Assembly (NCBI GenBank): GCA_003153875.1
Contig: PMBY01000192.1
Location: 4,405-14,231 of the forward strand
From: Myxococcales bacterium
GTDB taxonomy: Bacteria > Myxococcota > Polyangia > Fen-1088
DNA: 9,827 nt
Direction: 5' to 3'
In this document: piece after piece, positions 1 to 6,764 of the stretch
How the letters are laid out: every line of letters starts with the position of its first letter
How positions within the stretch are numbered: the first letter of the stretch is position 1
Translations under genes and position numbers: made by a program
The notes under the pieces: model-generated
Seen by the model: the letters and a program-made list of their open reading frames with translations, nothing else
The model's database searches: none
Told to the model about the DNA's origin: nothing

Positions 1-318
1 GGGGCCGCCCACCTGCTTCTCGATCTCGTACCACAGCTGGTCGGCGTGGGCGTGCGAGCGAGGCAGCAAGCTGTCCCAGGTCGTCGAGGGAACAATCTCG
101 ATGTGCTGCGGACCGAGCACCTGCACGATTGCCTTGCATAGCGTGGCGAACGCGCGCTGGGTGGAATGTGCGACGGCCTCGGGTGAAGGAGCCAACTTCT
201 CCATCAAGTAGTCCACCAGCGCGCGCGGCGTGGCGATGCGCTCCATGTCCTCGTCGGCAATGGGAATCCCGAACGCATCCTCGGCAACAATGACAACTTC
301 GACCAGCGCAAGCCCCAT
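1..318 (-). CDS. Acyl-carrier-like protein lacking the phosphopantetheine serine (partial, C-terminus beyond left edge)
   Basis: The 106 visible residues run from an ATG at 318 to the window edge with no stop. The start is well supported: GGAGG lies at 324-328, five bases upstream. Residues 3-42 (LALVEVVIVAEDAFGIPI, then ADEDMERIATP and LVDYL) match helices II-IV of acyl carrier proteins, including the FGI.I.DED turn and the T.. .LVDY helix. The protein begins where ACPs have Asp-Ser-Leu, and reads Met-Gly-Leu instead, so helix I and the phosphopantetheine serine are absent. Residues 55-104 form a second segment (AFATLCKAIVQVLG, then PSTTWDSLLPRS and LWYEIEKQVG) that loosely resembles an ACP first helix followed by a basic helical part. 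It therefore should not carry a 4'-phosphopantetheine arm; a binding or scaffold role is only a guess. I recall similar ACP-like proteins of unknown function in other bacteria but cannot verify this here. The gene is transcribed away from the palindromic element that occupies its upstream region. Confidence 0.72.
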   Translation of the reverse strand, partial: MGLALVEVVIVAEDAFGIPIADEDMERIATPRALVDYLMEKLAPSPEAVAHSTQRAFATLCKAIVQVLGPQHIEIVPSTTWDSLLPRSHAHADQLWYEIEKQVGGP

Positions 319-361
319 GGTGTCCTCCGTGCTGTGACAATGATCCCACAACTGACTGCCC

Positions 362-524
362 CTAGCACTACTGATTGAAATTCTCCCGTCACCCTCGGGG
401 CTGCGGTGACCGCTGACTTCCTTGCTCCTCGGTCAGATACGTCTAGTATCATCCCTCGTCGCGCGTCGTCATTGGTCATCCTCGCTCCCGAGGGCTCGGT
501 CCGAATTTCAATCAGTAGTGCTAG
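362..524. repeat. Long imperfect palindrome with perfect 22-bp terminal inverted repeats, MITE-like
   Basis: Positions 362-383 and 503-524 are exact reverse complements over 22 bp, starting CTAGCACTACTGATTG on the left. The symmetry continues inwards around a centre near 443. CCCTCGGG at 392-399 pairs with 487-494, TGACC at 407-411 with 474-478, TGAC at 414-417 with 468-471, and GATAC at 436-440 with GTATC at 446-450. Between these arms the pairing is patchy. The outermost CTAG on each side is itself palindromic. It can be read as part of the repeat, or as a 4-bp target duplication (366-520 would then be the element). CTAG agrees with the YTAR-type targets known for IS5-group elements. No coding capacity is seen inside, so a non-autonomous transposable element (MITE) is the preferred reading. 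A structured regulatory element between the two divergent genes is the alternative. No run of T that would make a terminator is present. Confidence 0.7.
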
Positions 525-551
525 TCGATGGCCATGTCATAGACTGAGCCC

Positions 552-2231
552 GTGCTGCCCGCGCGCGCGCGAACACCGAATTCCTTGCGCCTGCTCTTTG
601 CGCTGGCAGTCGTGGCCGTCGTTCTCGAACGATTGCGCGCGCTGCTGCGCGCCGGGCCCACGGATTTCGACGACGCCTACATGTATCTGCGCTACGCCCA
701 CAACGCTCTGGCAGGCCAGTGGCTGGCTTGGAATCCGGGCGAGGCGCCGGTCTACGGCGTGACCAGCCTGCTCCACTTTCTTTTCGTCACGCTGGTCAGC
801 GGGCTGCTGCCGGGCCGCCACGCGGCGGTCTTGCAGATTGCCTCCGGCGGGGCTGCTCTCGTGCTGCTAGCTGCCTTGGTCGCTCTGTGCGCACATTTCT
901 GCCAGGAGGCACGGCTGCGCGGCAACTATCTGCTCTGGGGCGCGCTGCTGCTGCCGCTCCTCTGCTACCGCGAGGTCTTCTTCTTCCACGCTCACACCGG
1001 CATGGACACCATGCTGGCGGCGCTGGCCAATACCGCTGTGGTCTTCGCGTCGCTGCGCTTGGCGGAGAAACCGTCGTCGGCGCAGGCCCTGGCCGCGGCA
1101 GGCGTGGGCCTGCTTGCCATCGAGGCTCGGCCAGACAACGTGATCATCGCGGCCCTCTGCCCCTTGCTGGCCCTGTGGCTGCTCGCGCCTGCGCCCCGCC
1201 TGCACCCGCTGCTCGTGTGGGCCGGCACGCTGGGCGGGCTGGTGTTGGTGGATCTGACACTAAAATGGCGCCTTCTCGGCACGCCCCTGCCGCTCGCCTT
1301 CTACGCGAAGCAGCCTTGGTACTACCGGGGTTTCGTCGGCGAGTTCACCTGGAATCCGTTCCTGTTTCTCAAAGTGGCGCTCGCGACCGTCTCGCCCTTT
1401 CTGGTGGCCTTGATGCTCTTTTCTCGACGGGCAAGCGTGCGAGTGCTGCTCGTCTTGCTCATTCCCGCGACGGTCACGTTCGCCGCCCTGTTCTCTGTCA
1501 ACCAAATCATGGGCCATTTGGGGCGCCTTTTCTTCCCGTCGCTGCCGCTTCTCGTGGTGGCGGGCGCGCTGGTGACTGACCGCTGGGCGCAAGGACTGCC
1601 CGACGAGCTTCGCGCGACTGAGAGCGCGCCCCGCTTCGCGCGATCCCTGCTGGTCCGCCTGGCTTGCGCGTCGCTCGCGCTGGTGGGTGGCGCATGGGCG
1701 CTCGACGCCACAGGCCGTGCCTATGAAGGCCGCGCCCAGACCCAGGTATTGGCCTCACTCGACGGCTATCGCATTCCCGCAGCCGCGCCCCTGCCTGACC
1801 TCGACTCGTGGCAAGCCTCGCATGAAATCGCAAGACTGGCAGCCGAGTCCCCGCCGGGCACGACTTTCGCCATGTCCGAGCATGGCCTGGTGGGCGCGTA
1901 CGCTCCCCGCGCCGTGATCATCGACGTGCTCGGTTTGCACGATCCGATCTTCGCCCGCAACGGCTTCTCGGCTGCAGAACTGTGGCGCCGTCAGCCCGAC
2001 GTGATCTGGATGCCTCACCCCGACCACACCCAGATGTTGCGCGACATCCTCGACAGCGACGAGCTGTGGCAGCACTACCTGTTCTATCCCGACGCCTTCA
2101 GCTATGGCGTGGCCTTGCGCCACGACGGACCACACTACCCGATCCTGGCGGGCCTGTTCGCCCAGCACTGGCGGGCCGCATACCCAGGTCTTCGCCAGGA
2201 TGACTACGTGGCCCGTCAGTCGCGCAGGTAG
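552..2231 (+). CDS. Integral membrane GT-C-fold glycosyltransferase (lipid-linked sugar donor type)
   Basis: A 559-residue polytopic membrane protein. The start is GTG at 552, the first start codon after an in-frame TAG at 540-542; no strong Shine-Dalgarno is visible. About ten or eleven hydrophobic helices cover residues 11-385 (for example 11-29, 96-117, 124-140, 179-212, 218-236, 272-290, 297-316, 325-343, 366-385). A soluble, probably periplasmic C-terminal domain spans 386-559. In the first external loop, [14 protein letters not shown] (38-51) followed by WNPGE (60-64) and GVTSLLH (69-75) is the acidic catalytic-loop pattern of GT-C transferases. These use polyprenyl-phosphate sugars. 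The EARPDN motif (191-196) and the C-terminal [13 protein letters not shown] (455-467) also recur in bacterial and actinobacterial members of this fold, such as the AftB-like arabinofuranosyltransferases. Donor, acceptor and linkage cannot be read from sequence. No polysaccharide cluster surrounds it. Its last 16 bases overlap the convergent msr gene. The palindromic element ends only 27 bp before the start, so its promoter must lie in or before that element. Confidence 0.82.
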   Translation: MLPARARTPNSLRLLFALAVVAVVLERLRALLRAGPTDFDDAYMYLRYAHNALAGQWLAWNPGEAPVYGVTSLLHFLFVTLVSGLLPGRHAAVLQIASGGAALVLLAALVALCAHFCQEARLRGNYLLWGALLLPLLCYREVFFFHAHTGMDTMLAALANTAVVFASLRLAEKPSSAQALAAAGVGLLAIEARPDNVIIAALCPLLALWLLAPAPRLHPLLVWAGTLGGLVLVDLTLKWRLLGTPLPLAFYAKQPWYYRGFVGEFTWNPFLFLKVALATVSPFLVALMLFSRRASVRVLLVLLIPATVTFAALFSVNQIMGHLGRLFFPSLPLLVVAGALVTDRWAQGLPDELRATESAPRFARSLLVRLACASLALVGGAWALDATGRAYEGRAQTQVLASLDGYRIPAAAPLPDLDSWQASHEIARLAAESPPGTTFAMSEHGLVGAYAPRAVIIDVLGLHDPIFARNGFSAAELWRRQPDVIWMPHPDHTQMLRDILDSDELWQHYLFYPDAFSYGVALRHDGPHYPILAGLFAQHWRAAYPGLRQDDYVARQSRR

Positions 2232-3304
2232 TGGCAGGTGTAGCCGCCAGGATTCTTCTGCAGGTAGTCCTGGTGATAGTCCTCGGCCGGGTAGAACGGC
2301 CCGGCCTTCGCGATCTCGGTCACGACTTTTTTCTCCCACTTGCCGGAAGCATCAACGTCGGCCTTCACACGCTCGGCCGTCCGTCGCTGCTCGTCGCTGT
2401 TCCAGAAGATCGCCGACCGGTACTGCGAGCCCATATCATTGCCTTGCCGATTGAGCGTGGTCGGATCGTGCAATCGGAAGAAGGTGCGCAGGATGCTTTC
2501 GTAGGAGATCTGCCGCGGGTCAAAGACGATCTGCACCGCCTCGGCGTGCCCGGTCCGGCCGGTGTGCACGTCCTCGTAGCGCGGGTTGGCCATGGTCCCG
2601 CCGGTGTAGCCCACCGTGCTTGAGACGACTCCGGGGAGCTTGCGAATCAGCTCCTGCACACCCCAGAAACAGCCGCCCGCGAGGGTGGCCACTTCGGTTT
2701 TGGCTTGCGCCGCTGGCCCTGTCTTGTCATTCGTCGCAGCCAGCTTGCTCGGCTTGAGCCCGAAGAGAGGCAGGTATTTCCCGTACCCCTCCGCCTCCAG
2801 CTGAGCCGCTGAAATGAAGCGCAGCGCCGCAGAATTCATGCAGTACCGCTGGCCGGTGGGCGGCGGCCCGTCGTCGAACACGTGCCCCAGATGCGAGTCA
2901 GCCTGGCGCGAACGAACTTCCACGCGCCCCATGCCCAGCGAGTCGTCGGTCTTGCTGACCACGCTCGCGGCATCCAGCGGTCGCGTGAAGCTGGGCCAGC
3001 CCGTGCCTGAATCGTATTTGTCGCGCGACGAGAACAGCGGCTCGCCCGACACGACATCCACGTAAATGCCGTCGCCGTGGTTGTCCCAGTACTGGTTTTG
3101 GAACGCGGGCTCGGTGCCGTCTTCCTGAGTCACGTAGTACTGCAAGGACGAGAGGCGCTTGCGCAATTCGCTGCGCCTCGGTTTCCCACTTTCGTCGGCT
3201 TTGGCCATGGTATTTGCCCCGGGCGATGACGTGAACCAAACCACCCCGACGGCGCCCAGCAGCACCAGACTCAAACCCATCAGCCGTATCGGTGTGGTTC
3301 GCAA
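2216..3304 (-). CDS. msrAB: Membrane-anchored bifunctional peptide methionine sulfoxide reductase (MsrB-MsrA fusion)
   Basis: Repairs oxidised methionine in proteins: the MsrA domain reduces the S-sulfoxide and the MsrB domain the R-sulfoxide. The preferred start is TTG at 3304, because AGGAG sits at 3310-3314 with a 5-base spacer. This gives 362 residues. A GTG at 3358 would add 18 residues, and ATG at 3280 is also possible. Residues 7-25 form one hydrophobic helix after a basic N-terminus, a signal anchor, so the enzyme probably faces the periplasm. MsrB spans about 46-165: [10 protein letters not shown] (97-106), [12 protein letters not shown] (136-147) and the catalytic Cys155 in [11 protein letters not shown]. 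The usual four zinc cysteines are absent ([21 protein letters not shown]). MsrA spans about 205-362: the nucleophile Cys212 in [27 protein letters not shown], and a C-terminal resolving Cys357 in GGYTCHYL. These are the only three cysteines. Domain order is B then A. It is transcribed divergently from the OmpA-like gene and converges on the glycosyltransferase gene with a 16-bp overlap. Confidence 0.95.
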   Translation of the reverse strand: MRTTPIRLMGLSLVLLGAVGVVWFTSSPGANTMAKADESGKPRRSELRKRLSSLQYYVTQEDGTEPAFQNQYWDNHGDGIYVDVVSGEPLFSSRDKYDSGTGWPSFTRPLDAASVVSKTDDSLGMGRVEVRSRQADSHLGHVFDDGPPPTGQRYCMNSAALRFISAAQLEAEGYGKYLPLFGLKPSKLAATNDKTGPAAQAKTEVATLAGGCFWGVQELIRKLPGVVSSTVGYTGGTMANPRYEDVHTGRTGHAEAVQIVFDPRQISYESILRTFFRLHDPTTLNRQGNDMGSQYRSAIFWNSDEQRRTAERVKADVDASGKWEKKVVTEIAKAGPFYPAEDYHQDYLQKNPGGYTCHYLRD

Positions 3305-3413
3305 AGTAGCTCCTAGATTTGGATGCCGCTGCCGCGGCAAGGATCCGTCCGAGCGCACGCGGAAGGCGCTTCACGTCTTCTTGCTCGGCCACCGCGCGGG
3401 TTTTCGCGGTAGC
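3305..3413. promoter_or_regulatory. Divergent intergenic region between msrAB and the OmpA-like gene
   Basis: This 109-bp gap must hold the promoters of both outward-facing genes. I see no convincing sigma-70 -35/-10 pair on either strand. It does contain the msrAB Shine-Dalgarno (AGGAG, complement of 3310-3314) and two short inverted repeats. One is TGCCGC-TGCC-GCGGCA at 3324-3339. The other is ACCGCG at 3391-3396 pairing with CGCGGT at 3405-3410 across an 8-base loop. The second ends three bases before the preferred ATG of the downstream gene, so it would overlap its ribosome-binding region if folded in the mRNA. Confidence 0.5.
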
Positions 3414-4478
3414 ATGCAGGACATGCGCTCTGCCGCTGCCAGCCAACGCCTCCTGATCTCCCTCCTCTCCCTGCTGCTGGTCAGCGTTCCCCTTGTCGCA
3501 AGAGCCGACGCCATTCAGGTCCGCATGGTCACCAAGGTCGGTGTGGGCCAGAAGCCCAAGCTGGAGATCACGGCCCTGCAGAATCTCGAACGCGTGGAAG
3601 TCATGTTGAGCCGCGACGACGGCAAGAACGTGAGCCAGAACCTGGGCGCCATGAGCGTGGGCGAGGTGCGCGAGATGTTTCTCGACGGAAAGCCCGGCAA
3701 GCACCACTACAGTGGACGCGTCACCTGCGTCGTCGATGGCGCGCCTCAGGACAGCGAGGTCTACTTCGATACGCTGGTGGGCGGCGAGTTGACCGTGATT
3801 GTCGACAAGACCAAGGTGGAACTGGCCGCAGGCCGCATGCCCATCCAGATCAACAGCCCGGACGGCAAGGTGGAACTGCGGATCTTCGGCGCATCAGGCG
3901 GCGCTCCGCTGATCGAGCATGAGCAGGAATTCGCCGATCGCGACCCCGCGATTCCCTTTTGGCTCACCTGGAAACCCTTGCCCAAGGGCACCGAGGTGGG
4001 ACGGATCGACCTCAAGGTCTCGGATGCCGGCGGCGCGTACAAGAGCTTCGCGCTCTTCCCCTGGTCGGTCTACATCCCGCACGAAGAGGTCAACTTCGCC
4101 ACCGATTCGGCTAGCATCACCCCTGCAGAAACGCCCAAATTGCAGGCCAGCCTGAACCAGATCGCCGACGCGTTGGCCAAGCACAAGAATCTCGGCCCCA
4201 TCAAGTTGTACATCGCTGGTCACACCGACACCGTTGGAGCGGCCCCGTACAACCTGGGGCTGTCGCGCAAACGCGCCCAGTCCATCGCCGGCTGGTTTCG
4301 CAAGAACGGCCTGCGCATCCCCATCGCCTACGAAGGCTTCGGCGAATTCGCGCTGGCGGTGGCCACGCCCGACAACACCGACGAGCCCCGCAACCGCCGG
4401 GTGGACTACATCCTGTCGGTGGAGGATCCGACGCTCAAGGCGACAGAGTTCCAGCCGGTCTGGAAGCTCGTCAAGTAG
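3414..4478 (+). CDS. OmpA-family peptidoglycan-binding protein with signal peptide
   Basis: A 354-residue exported protein. ATG at 3414 is chosen, with ATG at 3423 (three codons in) equally possible. Both lead into a signal peptide with a hydrophobic core (LLISLLSLLLVSVPLV, about 13-28) and a likely cleavage after ARA (31) or ARADA (33). Neither start has a strong Shine-Dalgarno; a further in-frame extension to 3159 overlaps msrAB and is not credible. Residues 34-220 form a beta-rich domain of no recognised family. Residues 225-335 are an OmpA C-terminal domain: VNFATDSASITP (226-237), the YIAGHTDTVG loop (266-275), the YNLGLSRKRAQSI helix (279-291) and DEPRNRRVDY (323-332). The Asp and Arg that bind meso-diaminopimelate in this family (GHTD, LS.KRA) are retained, so it should anchor to peptidoglycan non-covalently. 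There is no transmembrane OmpA barrel, so it is probably periplasmic or membrane-associated. It ends seven bases from the convergent cyaY stop, with no terminator hairpin in between. Confidence 0.9.
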   Translation: MQDMRSAAASQRLLISLLSLLLVSVPLVARADAIQVRMVTKVGVGQKPKLEITALQNLERVEVMLSRDDGKNVSQNLGAMSVGEVREMFLDGKPGKHHYSGRVTCVVDGAPQDSEVYFDTLVGGELTVIVDKTKVELAAGRMPIQINSPDGKVELRIFGASGGAPLIEHEQEFADRDPAIPFWLTWKPLPKGTEVGRIDLKVSDAGGAYKSFALFPWSVYIPHEEVNFATDSASITPAETPKLQASLNQIADALAKHKNLGPIKLYIAGHTDTVGAAPYNLGLSRKRAQSIAGWFRKNGLRIPIAYEGFGEFALAVATPDNTDEPRNRRVDYILSVEDPTLKATEFQPVWKLVK

Positions 4479-4485
4479 GGCAGAG

Positions 4486-4836
4486 CTAGCGGATCGTCAC
4501 CGTCACGCCCACGGTGGTGCGGGTCAGATCGGCGATCAGGCCAAACAAGTCGATCCCCTGACCCCGGTCGTCGACCCAGCCGTCACCCTCGGGCCGCAAG
4601 CCAAAGTGCCAGGCGCGATCGCGGAACGCGACCCAGATCTGGCGCGTGGGCGCCTGGGGCGAAAGAATCATCTGGTGCTTCTCGCGAAACACGATGGTCA
4701 GTGTGCCCTGCGAAAAAGTGGATTCCGCGAGGTCGGGATCCACTTTCTCGAACGCGGCATCGATGCGCCGAAAGGCATCGTCAACCAGCAGTCGATACTG
4801 CTTCTCTTCCATGACCTGGGGCAGCCTGCTAACCAC
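4486..4836 (-). CDS. cyaY: CyaY/frataxin-family iron-binding protein
   Basis: A 116-residue protein that matches the bacterial frataxin CyaY nearly end to end; the family is usually about 105-110 residues. CyaY binds iron and the IscS cysteine desulfurase and modulates iron-sulfur cluster assembly in the cytoplasm. Visible signatures: an N-terminal helix rich in Asp and Glu (EEKQYRLLVDDAFRRIDAAF, 10-29, then DPDLAE), which forms the acidic iron-binding ridge in the family; the strand GTLTIVF (44-50); RQIWVAF (65-71); WHF (76-78); and WVDDRGQGIDLFGLI (87-101), equivalent to the family's W..DR.G...F..L. No signal peptide is present. GTG at 4836 is preferred because GAGG lies nine bases upstream (complement of 4846-4849). 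ATG at 4812 aligns better with the CyaY N-terminus and would remove eight residues. It begins 14 bases after the stop of the small anchored protein, so the two are probably co-transcribed and translationally coupled. Confidence 0.85.
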   Translation of the reverse strand: MVSRLPQVMEEKQYRLLVDDAFRRIDAAFEKVDPDLAESTFSQGTLTIVFREKHQMILSPQAPTRQIWVAFRDRAWHFGLRPEGDGWVDDRGQGIDLFGLIADLTRTTVGVTVTIR

Positions 4837-4850
4837 GACCGACCGCCTCT

Positions 4851-5207
4851 TTACTCGCTCGGCTTGAGGCGACCCTGGCCGATGATGTTGCGCAGAGCCT
4901 TGCGATCCTGAGGCGATAGTTTCTCCTGCGGGGGCTGGCTCGGAATGTCCGTGTCCCCGTCCGTGCCGTCTCCGCGCATGAGCACCTTGCCCGGAGCATT
5001 CTTGGCCACTCCCTTGACCACCTTGTCGGTCGCTTCGTCGACCAGACCTCCCACCTTCTGCGTGGTCCCGCGCCGAAGCTCCTGCGTTTCTTTGGTGTCC
5101 CAGATGGCCCGGACATGCTCAAAAAAGGTTCGCTCACCCAGTTTCACGGTCATGCCGTAGTACACCCCTGCGCCAAGGAGGCCCACGACCAAGGCGAGTC
5201 TTAGCAA
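4851..5207 (-). CDS. Small membrane-anchored protein of unknown function
   Basis: A 118-residue protein whose family I do not recognise. The start is best read as TTG at 5207. GGAG at 5216-5219 lies eight bases upstream, whereas the earlier in-frame GTG at 5216 overlaps that same GGAG and so could not use it. Residues 1-19 (LRLALVVGLLGAGVYYGMT) are one hydrophobic helix with a basic start: a signal anchor or an uncleaved signal. The rest is hydrophilic. VKLGERTFFEHVRAIWDT (20-37) and a second helical stretch (LVDEATDKVVKGVAK) are followed by an acidic, glycine-rich linker and a basic C-terminal helix (LSPQDRKALRNIIGQG). Neither cysteines nor enzyme-like motifs are seen. The anchored soluble tail is probably extracytoplasmic. 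Its position 14 bases before cyaY suggests co-expression, although cyaY works in the cytoplasm, so a shared pathway is not implied. Confidence 0.72.
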   Translation of the reverse strand: MLRLALVVGLLGAGVYYGMTVKLGERTFFEHVRAIWDTKETQELRRGTTQKVGGLVDEATDKVVKGVAKNAPGKVLMRGDGTDGDTDIPSQPPQEKLSPQDRKALRNIIGQGRLKPSE

Positions 5208-5276
5208 ACGAAACACTCCAATCTAGTTAGCACCGGCCGCACAGCCGCGCCACTTTCTGCGATCTTCACACCGAGG

Positions 5277-6704
5277 CTAGTACTCGAAGTGCAGCCGGCA
5301 GCCCAGGAATGTCACCGGCCCACGGTCCGCGTTGTATCCGGGATTCATGACGTACTGGCCGTCAAGCGTGAGCCACAGGCCGCCAAAAGCGTTGAACGAG
5401 TAGTACGCCTCGAACACCCGCTCGGGCTGGTAGTTGATCCAGCCGTCGCCCAGGAAGTTCCCCAGACCTCCCGCTCCCAGGTAGTCACGGTGTGAATCCG
5501 AGAGGCTGCCCTGCGCGAACGCAACCGCAATGGTGTCACGCGGGCGGAACCAGAGACGCCCACGCATGGAAAGGCCCGTGGCAAGCGACTGATCGATCTC
5601 GGCAAATGCGTAGGTTTCCGTGCGACCGTCGTTCCAGCTATAGCGGCCGAAGAGGCCCAGGTCGCGGGTGAGGTTCTGGTCCAAACCGACTCCAAAACCG
5701 AGCTTTGCTCGATCGCGGCGCACATCGGCGACAGTGGGAATGCCGCCATTGGCCGCGACGACAGCGTCGCTGAATCCCCCCATCTTGGCGTAGTTGAGAA
5801 AGGGCGTCACACGCACCCTCCCCTGGCGTCCCCAAAGGGCGTGGCGATGTTCGACCTCAAGATTCTCGCCGAAGTAGGCCCACAGCCGGTAGTCGAGCGC
5901 GAGTCCATTGGATTCCTTGGGCTGCGCGAAGTGACCGAAGCGGAAGGCCCAGTCGTCGCGGTAGTATTCGACGGCGAGACCCACGGTGTAGCCGCGCGCA
6001 TTGGCCGCGTAGTCCGAAGCGCCGCCTGCCATCAGCGCCCAGTTGAAAAACTGGGTGCGCGGGTCGTGGGCGAAGGCGTTGTTGTCAAACACGTCGATCA
6101 ACGCCATCTGCCCCACGGTCACGACCAGACGACGCGAAGACACCTGCCCGACGAACTGATTCGCGCCTGCTTCGACCGGCGCCTGGTCTCCGCCCAGCCG
6201 GATGGTTTGGCGAAAAAACGCTCGCGCACTGTACAGGCGTGCGGTCGGGCCGCCTGTCTTTTGGTTCTCCCCGTTGCTCAGGCCGCCAAGGCCGTGGAGA
6301 CCAGACAAGTCAATTGTCTGAATCATCTCTGGGTTGAAAAACAACTCGGCTCCTCGCCAGAGCCGGTGTCCCAGAAAGAGCGTCGCCGTGAGCGTGTAGC
6401 CCGTCTCGTGCTGTGATTTCAGGCTGTGATCTCCGTCGGCTGGAAGAGCGGCTGGGTGCTGAACGGAGAAAGTCGGGTGCATCTGCCAAATGTAGGTCGT
6501 CTGGAAGTTCACGTTCCAGTCTTCGGGGCGCAGTGCCCGAGCCAGCCAGGCGGGACGTTCATCGACCTCGACTGCGGGGGGGGCCACCGGGCTGACTTCC
6601 GCGGCAGGCGATTCGGCCCGGGCCAGCGATACCAGAAGCGTCGCACCTGCGACGATAGCAAGCGCGGCTCTCGAACAGGGGGGCATGCGCCTGTGAGGAA
6701 GCAC
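5277..6704 (-). CDS. OprB-family carbohydrate-selective outer-membrane porin
   Basis: A 475-residue outer-membrane beta-barrel of the OprB family (16-stranded porins that let sugars or oligosaccharides diffuse through). GTG at 6704 is preferred because it aligns without gaps with the start of the neighbouring paralogue. ATG at 6686 (six codons in) is the main alternative. The signal peptide core is ALAIVAGATLLVSLARA, with cleavage after Ala30. A proline- and alanine-rich linker precedes a barrel from about residue 60. OprB signatures include LVVTVGQMALIDVFD, DPRTQFFNWALM, LGLFGRYSWNDGRTE, HRDYLGAGGLGNFLGDG and the C-terminal NPGYNADRGPV. It ends in an aromatic-flanked final strand (HFEY) with a terminal Tyr, as expected for insertion by the BAM machinery. 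It lies 60 bases after the stop of the fused porin, is likely in the same transcript, and is a diverged tandem paralogue of that protein's second half. Confidence 0.9.
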   Translation of the reverse strand: MLPHRRMPPCSRAALAIVAGATLLVSLARAESPAAEVSPVAPPAVEVDERPAWLARALRPEDWNVNFQTTYIWQMHPTFSVQHPAALPADGDHSLKSQHETGYTLTATLFLGHRLWRGAELFFNPEMIQTIDLSGLHGLGGLSNGENQKTGGPTARLYSARAFFRQTIRLGGDQAPVEAGANQFVGQVSSRRLVVTVGQMALIDVFDNNAFAHDPRTQFFNWALMAGGASDYAANARGYTVGLAVEYYRDDWAFRFGHFAQPKESNGLALDYRLWAYFGENLEVEHRHALWGRQGRVRVTPFLNYAKMGGFSDAVVAANGGIPTVADVRRDRAKLGFGVGLDQNLTRDLGLFGRYSWNDGRTETYAFAEIDQSLATGLSMRGRLWFRPRDTIAVAFAQGSLSDSHRDYLGAGGLGNFLGDGWINYQPERVFEAYYSFNAFGGLWLTLDGQYVMNPGYNADRGPVTFLGCRLHFEY

Positions 6705-6722
6705 GGCCCTTGCGTTTAGCAC
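6702..6722 (-). promoter_or_regulatory. Conserved start-site block of the downstream OprB gene
   Basis: These 21 bases read GTGCTAAACGCAAGGGCC plus GTG on the minus strand. They match 19 of 21 bases of the block at 8808-8828 ahead of the fused paralogue. The block ends on the GTG taken here as the start codon, with a purine-rich AAGGG three bases upstream that probably serves as the ribosome-binding site. Similarity also continues patchily upstream. Confidence 0.5.
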
Positions 6723-6764
6723 GACGGAGGCCGAAAGGGGCTTCCAAGAAAGAGCCGCTCGCAA

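Noticed and set aside
204..479. Minus-strand open frame across the palindromic element
   Set aside because: It overlaps the ACP-like gene in another frame and runs through the palindrome; no protein family is recognisable.
362..524. Palindrome as a bidirectional rho-independent terminator
   Set aside because: It lies between the starts of two divergent genes, not their ends, and has no T-tract next to the stem.
719..1579. Open frame of 286 codons inside the glycosyltransferase gene
   Set aside because: Arg/Gly/Ala-rich composition typical of an alternative frame of high-GC DNA; the membrane protein frame is clearly the real one.
3159..3413. Long N-terminal extension of the OmpA-like frame back to 3159
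   Set aside because: It overlaps the well-supported msrAB coding sequence on the other strand, and a normal signal peptide starts at 3414 or 3423.
2898..3707. Open frame of 269 codons on the minus strand across msrAB and the OmpA-like gene
   Set aside because: It is a GC-rich shadow frame over two recognisable genes, with low-complexity His/Arg/Ala composition and no domain.
4479..4485. Terminator between the OmpA-like gene and cyaY
   Set aside because: Only seven bases separate the stops, and no GC hairpin with a T-run is visible around them.
5217..5276. Terminator or promoter between the OprB gene and the small anchored protein
   Set aside because: The gap is GC-rich with only weak, ambiguous base pairing, no T-run and no convincing promoter boxes, so an operon break cannot be claimed.
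6705..6764. Extension of the OprB porin to a TTG at 6764
   Set aside because: It adds sequence upstream of a standard signal peptide, abuts the preceding stop, and lacks similarity to a porin N-terminus beyond the 21-bp block.
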